A stretch of 64,000 bases of DNA from Pseudonocardia sp. HH130629-09 (GTDB taxonomy: Bacteria > Actinomycetota > Actinomycetes > Mycobacteriales > Pseudonocardiaceae): contig NZ_CP011868.1 in the NCBI RefSeq assembly GCF_001294645.1, positions 5,828,001 through 5,892,000 on the forward strand, written 5' to 3'. Below the pieces are notes generated by a model, which was given only the letters and a program-made list of their open reading frames with translations, made no database searches and had not been told where the DNA came from. Positions 57,877 to 64,000 of the stretch are shown here, piece by piece. The position numbers and the translations under genes were made by a program. How positions within the stretch are numbered: position 1 is the first letter of the stretch; the number at the start of each line of letters is the position of its first letter.

Positions 57877-58542
57877 CTAGTCGGGATCGGGCGCCGCGAC
57901 CCCCGTCCGATAGGCCCACACGACGGTCTGCAGCCGGTCCCGGGTGCCGATCTTCGCCATCGCCCGGCCCAGGTGCGACTTCACCGTCGACGTCTCGACG
58001 ACCAGCTCCTCGGCGATCTCGGCGTTGGAGAGCCCGCGGGCCAGCATCCGCACGATCTCGGTCTCCCGCGGCGTCAGCGGGGCGACCCCGCCGTCGGGCG
58101 CGGTGTCCGGTGCGGGGCGGCGCCGCGCGAACTCGGCGATCACCCGGCGGGTGACGGTCCGGTCGATCAGCCCGTCGCCACGGGTGAGGCGGCGGACGGC
58201 GTCGACGAGGTCGTCGGGGTGGGTGTCCTTGAGGACGAACCCGCTCGCGCCCGCCTCCAGCGCGCCGAACACGTAGTCGTCGAGGTCGAAGGTGGTGACG
58301 ACGAGGACCGCGGGGACCGGGTCGTCGAGGCCGGTGATCTCCCGGGTCGCGACGAGCCCGTTCCCGCCGGGCATCCGGACGTCCATGCAGACCACGTCGG
58401 GCCGGTGCGCGCGCGCCAGCGCCACGGCCTCCGGCCCGCTCGCGGCCTCTCCGACGACCTCGACGTCGCCGGCCAGCTCCAGGAACATCCGGAACCCGGC
58501 CCGGACGACGGCCTGGTCGTCGGCCAGCACCACCCTGATCAC
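57877..58542 (-). CDS. NarL/LuxR-type response regulator
   Basis: 221 residues. The receiver domain has acidic pair DD (8-9), phospho-acceptor Asp54 (VVCMDVRMPGG) and the Lys of VLKDTHPDDL. The LuxR helix-turn-helix (LTPRETEIVRMLARGLSNAE then IAEELVVETSTVKSHL) is at the C-terminus. GTG 58542 overlaps the histidine-kinase stop by 4 bases, so the pair is translationally coupled. Confidence 0.93.
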   Translation of the reverse strand: MIRVVLADDQAVVRAGFRMFLELAGDVEVVGEAASGPEAVALARAHRPDVVCMDVRMPGGNGLVATREITGLDDPVPAVLVVTTFDLDDYVFGALEAGASGFVLKDTHPDDLVDAVRRLTRGDGLIDRTVTRRVIAEFARRRPAPDTAPDGGVAPLTPRETEIVRMLARGLSNAEIAEELVVETSTVKSHLGRAMAKIGTRDRLQTVVWAYRTGVAAPDPD

Positions 58543-59852
58543 GCGCGTCCCCCTCCGGTCTCCGGGCCGGGGTCGTGCGGGACGACCAGGCGGACCTGCC
58601 AGCCGCCGTCGTCGGTCCGGACCGCGGAGAACGTCCCGCCGACCAGCTGCGCGCGCTCGCGCATCCCGGCCAGCCCGAACCCGCGGGTGCCCGGGGCGTC
58701 GGCGGAGGGCGCCGGGGTGCCGCGCGCGGGCCCGTTCACGACCTCGACGGCGACCCGGTCGTCGGCGTGGGTCACCGTCACCCGGACCGGGGCGCCGGGG
58801 GCGTGCTCACGGGCGTTGGCCAGTGCCTCCTGCACCACCCGGTAGCAGGTGACGTCGGCGACCGGGGACGGCTCGCCCGGGTCCCCGCGCCGGACCAGCT
58901 CCACCGGACCGCCCAGCTCCCGGGCCTGCTCCACGAGCCCGTCGAGCTCGGCGAGGCCGGGCACCGGGGTATCGGCCTCGGCGCCGCCCGCCCTCGGCTC
59001 CCGCAGCGCCCCGACGACCAGACGCAGGTCGTGCAGGGTGCGGCGACCCTGCTCCCGCAGCCGGGACGCCGTCCGCCGCGCCTCGTCCGGGTCCCGGTCC
59101 ACCAGCCGCTCGACCACCGCGGCCTGCACCACCATCGCCGACAGGTGGTGCGCGGCGACGTCGTGCAGCTCCCGGGCCATCCGGGCCCGCTCCCGGGCGA
59201 CGGCGGCGTCCGCCCGTTCCCGGTACGCCGCGACGACACCGGCGGTGTGCACCCGGTCCAGCTCGGCGTAGCGCCGCCGGGTCCGCAGGTACACACCCAG
59301 CAGCAGCGGGCCGCCGTAGACCAGGACCGCCGACAGCACCTGCGAGACGACCAGCCCGCCCGCGCCGAGCAGCGCGTCGCCGGACGGGCGTACCGCGGTC
59401 CCGGTGAGCACCACGGCCGTCTCGACGACCGCCGCGGCGCCGACCAGGGCCCCGGCCCGGCGCGCCGGGAGCCGCGACCCGCAGGTGCCGGCCGCGATCG
59501 CCGTCGCCGGGCCGCGCAGCGCCGCACCCACCGGCATCAGGACGACGTTCACCAGCCCCAGCCCGACCGTCAGCGCCAGACAGACCGCGGGGGCGGTGCG
59601 GCGCAGCGCCAGCAGCAGGTTCTGCACTGTCACCACCCCGAGTGCCAGCGCCACCGTGCCCTGCGCGAGGCCCAGCTCCGCGGCCGGGCCCGGTGCCAGC
59701 ACCACCGGGGTGACCACCGCGAGCGTCCCGGCCGCGACGAGCACCGCCAGCGCGGTGTCGCGGCGTCGCGGTCCGGCCAGGCCCAGCGCGGTGAGCCGGG
59801 CGTCGAGCCGTTCCACGACCGTGCGGGGTGGCGGTTCGGGGTGCGGGTGCAT
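58539..59852 (-). CDS. Sensor histidine kinase (HisKA_3 type)
   Basis: 437 residues from ATG 59852. About five hydrophobic segments in the first 180 residues form the membrane sensor. The dimerisation/phospho-acceptor helix is RMARELHDVAAHHLSAMVVQ (His about 229). The HATPase domain has VVQEALANAREHAPG and GFGLAGMRERAQLVGG. Partner of the downstream NarL-type regulator. The signal is unknown. The 35-bp gap to the serine hydrolase upstream on the same strand suggests they are co-transcribed. Confidence 0.92.
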   Translation of the reverse strand: MHPHPEPPPRTVVERLDARLTALGLAGPRRRDTALAVLVAAGTLAVVTPVVLAPGPAAELGLAQGTVALALGVVTVQNLLLALRRTAPAVCLALTVGLGLVNVVLMPVGAALRGPATAIAAGTCGSRLPARRAGALVGAAAVVETAVVLTGTAVRPSGDALLGAGGLVVSQVLSAVLVYGGPLLLGVYLRTRRRYAELDRVHTAGVVAAYRERADAAVARERARMARELHDVAAHHLSAMVVQAAVVERLVDRDPDEARRTASRLREQGRRTLHDLRLVVGALREPRAGGAEADTPVPGLAELDGLVEQARELGGPVELVRRGDPGEPSPVADVTCYRVVQEALANAREHAPGAPVRVTVTHADDRVAVEVVNGPARGTPAPSADAPGTRGFGLAGMRERAQLVGGTFSAVRTDDGGWQVRLVVPHDPGPETGGGRA

Positions 59853-59887
59853 GGGGTCTCCGGCCTCGGGTGGGGTGATCGTAGGGC

Positions 59888-61867
59888 TCAGTAGGTGAGG
59901 CTCGGCAGCAGCAGGCCCGCCACGACCGCCACCACCGCGATGCCGGCCAGGGCGAGCAGCAGCATCACCCGGCCGGTCACCGACCACGCGCCGGCCCTGG
60001 CGCGCAGTGCGGTGACCACCCCGGCCGCCGCGACGGGCACGCCCACCACCCCGATCCACTGGAGCACCTGGAGCCCGCGCAGCACCGGGAGCGGCACCTC
60101 GCCCAGCGACGCGATCGTGAGCACCGAGACCACCCAGCCCGTGAGCGCGACGAGCGCCGCGAGCGCCGCGGCCCGGGTGAGACCGTGCGCGACCCGGTCG
60201 GCCCGCGGCCGGGTCGCGACGACCACGCCGTACCGGCGGCGCCACAGCGCCCCCGCCGGCCGGGCGACGAGCGCACCGAGGAGCACCACGACCGAGCCGG
60301 CCAGCACCGTGCCGAGCAGCGTCGCGTCACGCAGCGGGCCGACCGACAGCTCGGTGAACGCCGCGTCGTGACCCAGTGCGGTGACCCGGCCGTCGGCATC
60401 GGTGCGCACGGTCAGGAGCCGCTGCCCGCCGACCTCCCGCCACAGCCCGGGCCGGACCTCGGCGTAGGCGGCGGGGCGGACGTCGTTCGGGGCGGGCGAG
60501 ACCAGCAGCGTGCCGTCCGGCCGGGCCGCCACGCGCATCTGGGCCAGCAGGTTCATCGCCCCCATGAAGGTGCTCTCCGACCGCCGGGCCGACTCGTAGG
60601 TCCCCGCGATCGCGGCGGCCCTGGCCGGGGTGCCCGCGTCCGGAGCCGGCGCCGGGCCCGCCGGACCGGGGAGGTAGCGGTCGGTGAACCCCTCGGTCAC
60701 CGCGCGCCGCAGATCCAGGGTGTCCGCGCCGCCGCGACCGATGCTGTTCGTCGTGACGAACACGCCGATCCGCTCGGCCGGGTACAGCTGCAGGTGCGAG
60801 TGGAACCACTGGGTGTCGCCGCCGTGGCCGAGGACGAGGTGGCCGTTGCGGCTCTCGTCGAACACCCCGAGTGCCATCCGCGGGCCGTCGGCGAGCGCGC
60901 CGAGGGTGTCCGGGCCCAGCGCCGGGCGCTGCATGAGTGCCCACGCGGCGGGGGAGAGCAGCGGGGTCGAACCGGGTGCGCCGAGCAGGGCTGAGGCGAA
61001 CCGGCCCATGTCGGTGGCCGACGCGCTCAGCGACCCCGCCGGGGCCGGGCTGACGAACTCGAACGGCATCGGCGGGGCGTCGACGCTGGTGTGGCCGTCC
61101 GACATCGCCGCGGCGACGGCCGCGGGCAGCGGCTGGTCGAAGGTCGCGGTCGTCATCCCGGCGCGGTCGAGCACCTCGCGCTGCACGTACCGCTCGAAGG
61201 GCTCGCCGGTGACCCGCTCGACGACGTGCCCGGCCAGGCCGTAGCCGTAGTTGGAGTACGACGGCACGGTGCCGGGGGTGCTGACCTGCTCGGGCGGGTC
61301 GGTGGCGAGGAACTCCCGCAGTGACGGGCCACCCGGCCCGGTGCGGATGAGCCCGCGGATCTGCTCCTCGAAGCCCGCAGTGTGGCTCAGCAGGTTCCGC
61401 AGGGTCACCGGGCCGCGGGGCATCGGCACGTCGATGTCGAGATGGCGGCGGACGTCGGCGTCGAGGTCGACGAGGCCGCGGTCGGCGAGCTGCAGCACGG
61501 CGACCGCGGTGGCCACCTTCGACACAGACCCGACCCGGAACAGTGTCCGGACGGGGTCGACCGGCCTGCCCGGTCCGGCCGAGCCGTAGCCGCGGGCGGC
61601 GAGCACCTGCCCGTCGCGAACGACGGTGACCGCGGCCCCGGCGATCCCACTCCGGTCGAGCGCGGCGGGGACGAGGCCGTCCAGCCAGGCGCCGACGTCG
61701 GCGGCGGTGAGCGGAGCGGTCGGGACGGCCGTCCGCGGAGCCGGGGCGGGGGCCGGTGCGGCCGGGGCCGCCCAGCCACCGACCAGAGCCGCGACCAGGA
61801 GGACGAGCAGGGCGACGGTGGCAGCGCTGCGGCGGGGCGGGCCGCCGGTCCGGCGTGCGGTGATCAT
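59888..61867 (-). CDS. Serine beta-lactamase-like hydrolase with C-terminal membrane domain
   Basis: 659 residues from ATG 61867. An N-terminal signal or anchor (TVALLVLLVAALVGGWA) is followed by a Pro/Ala linker and a class C beta-lactamase/penicillin-binding-like fold: SVSK (Ser114, Lys117), YSNYGYGLAGH, and a later HGGDTQW (KTG-equivalent region HGG). The C-terminal 180 residues have four or five hydrophobic helices (LLGTVLAGSVVVLLGALVA, then ALAALVALTGWVVSVLTIAS). Such proteins act on peptides or esters outside the membrane rather than necessarily on beta-lactams. It is the likely first gene of a run with the two-component system. Confidence 0.88.
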   Translation of the reverse strand: MITARRTGGPPRRSAATVALLVLLVAALVGGWAAPAAPAPAPAPRTAVPTAPLTAADVGAWLDGLVPAALDRSGIAGAAVTVVRDGQVLAARGYGSAGPGRPVDPVRTLFRVGSVSKVATAVAVLQLADRGLVDLDADVRRHLDIDVPMPRGPVTLRNLLSHTAGFEEQIRGLIRTGPGGPSLREFLATDPPEQVSTPGTVPSYSNYGYGLAGHVVERVTGEPFERYVQREVLDRAGMTTATFDQPLPAAVAAAMSDGHTSVDAPPMPFEFVSPAPAGSLSASATDMGRFASALLGAPGSTPLLSPAAWALMQRPALGPDTLGALADGPRMALGVFDESRNGHLVLGHGGDTQWFHSHLQLYPAERIGVFVTTNSIGRGGADTLDLRRAVTEGFTDRYLPGPAGPAPAPDAGTPARAAAIAGTYESARRSESTFMGAMNLLAQMRVAARPDGTLLVSPAPNDVRPAAYAEVRPGLWREVGGQRLLTVRTDADGRVTALGHDAAFTELSVGPLRDATLLGTVLAGSVVVLLGALVARPAGALWRRRYGVVVATRPRADRVAHGLTRAAALAALVALTGWVVSVLTIASLGEVPLPVLRGLQVLQWIGVVGVPVAAAGVVTALRARAGAWSVTGRVMLLLALAGIAVVAVVAGLLLPSLTY

Positions 61868-61989
61868 GTCGTCGAGCCTCGCCGGAACGGGCCCCCGGCA
61901 CATCGGGCGCAGGTCGGCACTGCGGCCTACGACCTCCGACGGAGACGGCTCTTCCGCACACGCGGCCCGATCCGGGACCATGTCGCGCC

Positions 61990-62328
61990 ATGGGAGTCCC
62001 GGAGCAGGTCCGCACGCAGCTCGCGACCTGGTGCACCGAGCAGGTGCCCGACGGCGAGAGCGACCGGCGCCGGATCGCCTACACCACCGCCGGCAACACC
62101 GTCACGATCCTCGACCGGCGGCCGCCCACGTTCCCGGAGCTGGGTGCGGCATGGTCGTCGACGGCACTGGCGCAGCTGCGGGTCGACGACCCCGGGCCGG
62201 GCAGCTGGACGCTGTACCGCGTCGCCGACCCCGGCTCGGGGCAGCGCTGGCAGCCGGCGGGGCCGCCGGACACCGACCCGTTCGTGCTGCTCGCGCGGGT
62301 CGCCGCGACGCTCCGCGCGAGCAGCTGA
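61990..62328 (+). CDS. DUF3024-like protein
   Basis: 112 residues. The blocks TILDRRPPTFPELGAAWSST, ALAQLRVDDPGPGSWTLYRV and RWQPAGPP follow the DUF3024 pattern of short actinobacterial proteins. Function unknown. ATG 61990. It is divergent from the serine hydrolase and convergent with the large gene on the right. Confidence 0.75.
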   Translation: MGVPEQVRTQLATWCTEQVPDGESDRRRIAYTTAGNTVTILDRRPPTFPELGAAWSSTALAQLRVDDPGPGSWTLYRVADPGSGQRWQPAGPPDTDPFVLLARVAATLRASS

Positions 62329-62331
62329 CGC

Positions 62332-64000
62332 TCAGTCGTCACGGCCGCCCGTGACGGCCGGGCGCGGACCCGGTGCCATTGCCGACGGTGTCGACGGGCG
62401 GGACGGCTCGTCGTCGGGCGGGGTCGTGTCCGACCCGCGCGGAGCCGGGCGCGGCGCGGGCACCGACGGGTCGACGGTCTCGTGGGCGCCGGCCTGTCCG
62501 GCCTGCACCAGGACGGTGACCGGGATCTCCGGTGCCTCCGCGGCCGTCCGGGCGGCGGGGACCGACGGCAGCGGCGGCACGACCGGGGACCCGGGGCCCG
62601 GCCGCACGGCGGCGGTGCGGTCCCCGGTGCCGCGCAGGAAGCGCGCCGAGGCCTGGTTCAGCACCTCGAGCAGGGTCGTCCCGGACGAGGCGGCCCGCGG
62701 CTCGTCCCCGACGACGGCGAGCATCCGCGGCGCCGCCGCGGTCAGCAGCAGCCCGTCGGCCTGCATCGCGCCCGCACCCAGCACGACCACCAGGTCGGCG
62801 GTGTCCGCCGGGGGCAGCGCGCCGAGGACGTCGTCGAGGGGCTCGCAGACGACCAGGCCGAAGCCGGGGACGCCACGGCCGGCGTCGGCCGCCCAGGTCT
62901 CGGCGAGCTGCGGGTGGGTCCGGGCGAGTTCGCCGAGCAGCCGGTCCAGCTCGTCGCGGTCGGCGACCTCGCGCCGGGCACGGTCGAGCTCCTCGAGCGC
63001 GTCGGCGTAGGCCTGCGGGTCGTGTGCCCGCAGCGCGTCCACGACGGCGTCGTGCTCCGGCGCCCGCGCCCCGTAGGGCACCCGGTCGGCGCAGGTGGCG
63101 GCCAGGCGTTCCAGCTCGTCGGCGGCCTCGGCGGGGTCGCCGTGCTCGTCGTAGTCGACGATCGCGCGGGCGACCCGCTCGGCGGCGGCCAGGTCCGGCA
63201 CCGAGACCGGGGAGTCCTGCTGCAGGAACAGCACGTCGTGGCGCAGCGCGCCGACCGACCGGGCGGTCGCCGCCACCCGGTCCAGGGTGTCGGTGAGCGC
63301 GGGCAGCTCGGAGGGGTCCCGCGGGATCGGCAGGCCCAGCACCGCGCACAGCCGCGCGATCTTGTCATCGCGGCGGGCCAGATCCAGGTGCCGGACGATT
63401 GCGACCACGTGGTCGTAGCTCTGCGGGGCCTCCCCGCCGACACGGAAGCGGCGCAGGTGCGGCTCGGCGTCCTTCTGCTCCTGCGGGCGGAAGTAGGACC
63501 GGGTCCGGCCGCCGGAGTCGAGGAAGTCCAGGTAGCGGCGGACGAGGTCGGCGCCGCCCTGGGGCAGCGGCTCCACGATCTCGACCGTGGGACCGGCGGC
63601 GTGCCGGGCGCGGTCGTCGCGCTGGCGGGCCGCGTGCCCCTGCAGCGCCTCGAACTCGGCGCGCAGTCCCTGGTGGACCAGGCGACCGACGACCTCGCGC
63701 AGCCGCTCGGCGTCCGGGGCCGCGGCGATGGCCTCCAGCGAGCCCAGGACGCACCGGGAGACCTGGGTGACGGCCCCGCGCCGGGCGGCGTCGAGGTCGC
63801 GCAGCAGACCGGGGACGATCCGGGCCTCGCCGGTCTCGGCGCCGGCCACGACCCGTGCGGCCCGCTCGCAGCAGCCCGCGACGTCCGCCGGGTCGGGCAT
63901 GCCGTCGGCGTCGGGGAGGCGCTGGCCGCGCCGGGCGGTGCGGTCCGCGCCGACCCGGGCCAGCAGGCGGCGCAGCCGCTGCAGCTCGCGGACCGGCAGC
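62332..64000 (-). CDS. C-terminal part of a large protein, possibly a degenerate helicase/AAA protein (runs off right edge)
   Basis: The frame stays open to the right edge, so the true start is outside the window; ATG 63900 is only internal. The visible 550 residues are Arg/Glu/Ala-rich and helical. Segments such as SYDHVVAIVRHLDLARRDDK and DLVVVLGAGAMQADGLLLTA with MLAVVGDEP look like worn superfamily-1 helicase motifs (a DExx-type strand, then a strand like motif III), but no Walker residues are visible here. A Pro/Thr-rich disordered tail follows residue 420 or so. The assignment is tentative. Confidence 0.6.
   Translation of the reverse strand, partial: LPVRELQRLRRLLARVGADRTARRGQRLPDADGMPDPADVAGCCERAARVVAGAETGEARIVPGLLRDLDAARRGAVTQVSRCVLGSLEAIAAAPDAERLREVVGRLVHQGLRAEFEALQGHAARQRDDRARHAAGPTVEIVEPLPQGGADLVRRYLDFLDSGGRTRSYFRPQEQKDAEPHLRRFRVGGEAPQSYDHVVAIVRHLDLARRDDKIARLCAVLGLPIPRDPSELPALTDTLDRVAATARSVGALRHDVLFLQQDSPVSVPDLAAAERVARAIVDYDEHGDPAEAADELERLAATCADRVPYGARAPEHDAVVDALRAHDPQAYADALEELDRARREVADRDELDRLLGELARTHPQLAETWAADAGRGVPGFGLVVCEPLDDVLGALPPADTADLVVVLGAGAMQADGLLLTAAAPRMLAVVGDEPRAASSGTTLLEVLNQASARFLRGTGDRTAAVRPGPGSPVVPPLPSVPAARTAAEAPEIPVTVLVQAGQAGAHETVDPSVPAPRPAPRGSDTTPPDDEPSRPSTPSAMAPGPRPAVTGGRDD

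Noticed and set aside
59888-61867. True beta-lactamase resistance gene
   Set aside because: The protein has a large C-terminal membrane domain and motifs of the broad serine hydrolase/PBP-like family; nothing indicates beta-lactam hydrolysis.

Overview
The window is about 73% GC with strongly GC-biased third codon positions, frequent GTG starts and many 4-base ATGA/GTGA overlaps. It carries mycobacterial-type genes (IniB/IniA/IniC-like, FadE5-like acyl-CoA dehydrogenase, VanW, MT0933-type small protein). This points to a mycolate-related or pseudonocardial actinobacterium, most likely Pseudonocardia or a close relative. The genus is inferred from gene content, not from a marker gene. No rRNA, tRNA or CRISPR array was seen.

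Layout. 1-5.8 kb is ordinary chromosome: a DedA membrane protein, a convergent trmH-pyrE-SDR operon, a Baeyer-Villiger-type monooxygenase with a suspected frameshift near its start, and an adenine-deaminase-type hydrolase. 6.0-18.9 kb is an insertion-sequence island with members of the IS3, IS256, IS481, IS21, IS5, IS1380 and ISAs1 families. It also holds four copies of a 165-bp miniature inverted-repeat element (MITE), one split by the IS1380 copy and one truncated. Trapped in the island are an Abi-type HEPN gene, an NmrA-type reductase, a broken alpha/beta hydrolase and an integrase scrap. 18.8-24.2 kb returns to small metabolic and membrane genes, two of them frameshifted.

24.5-36 kb is the most interesting block: a membrane-anchored Hsp70-like ATPase, divergent from two tandem IniB-like acidic proteins and two overlapping dynamin-like GTPases (IniA/IniC-like). 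A MarR regulator, a frameshifted SDR and a large ATPase-LuxR regulator follow. Mycobacterium has an isoniazid-inducible iniBAC operon with a large regulator beside it. This version adds an Hsp70 with no substrate-binding domain, a second IniB-like protein, and a strong hairpin after each IniB gene.

36-49 kb holds an IspD-like transferase, a thoroughly broken GMC oxidoreductase, a C-methyltransferase, a Tat-exported peptidoglycan amidase, fadE5 behind two palindromic operators, a CBS protein, a VanW protein, a GroES-like protein, an AAA ATPase and FxsA. 49-53 kb is a branched-chain/pyruvate dehydrogenase operon (E1 alpha, E1 beta, E2). 53-64 kb has a polar amino-acid ABC transporter, an AraC pseudogene next to a 26-bp tandem repeat, an AhpD-like protein, a two-component system, a serine beta-lactamase-like membrane hydrolase, a DUF3024-like protein, and the C-terminal part of a large protein running off the right edge.

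At least six genes carry frame or nonsense lesions. Those with several lesions (GMC oxidoreductase, AraC) look like true decay. The single-base cases (monooxygenase, SRPBCC, MDMPI, SDR) could also be assembly errors.
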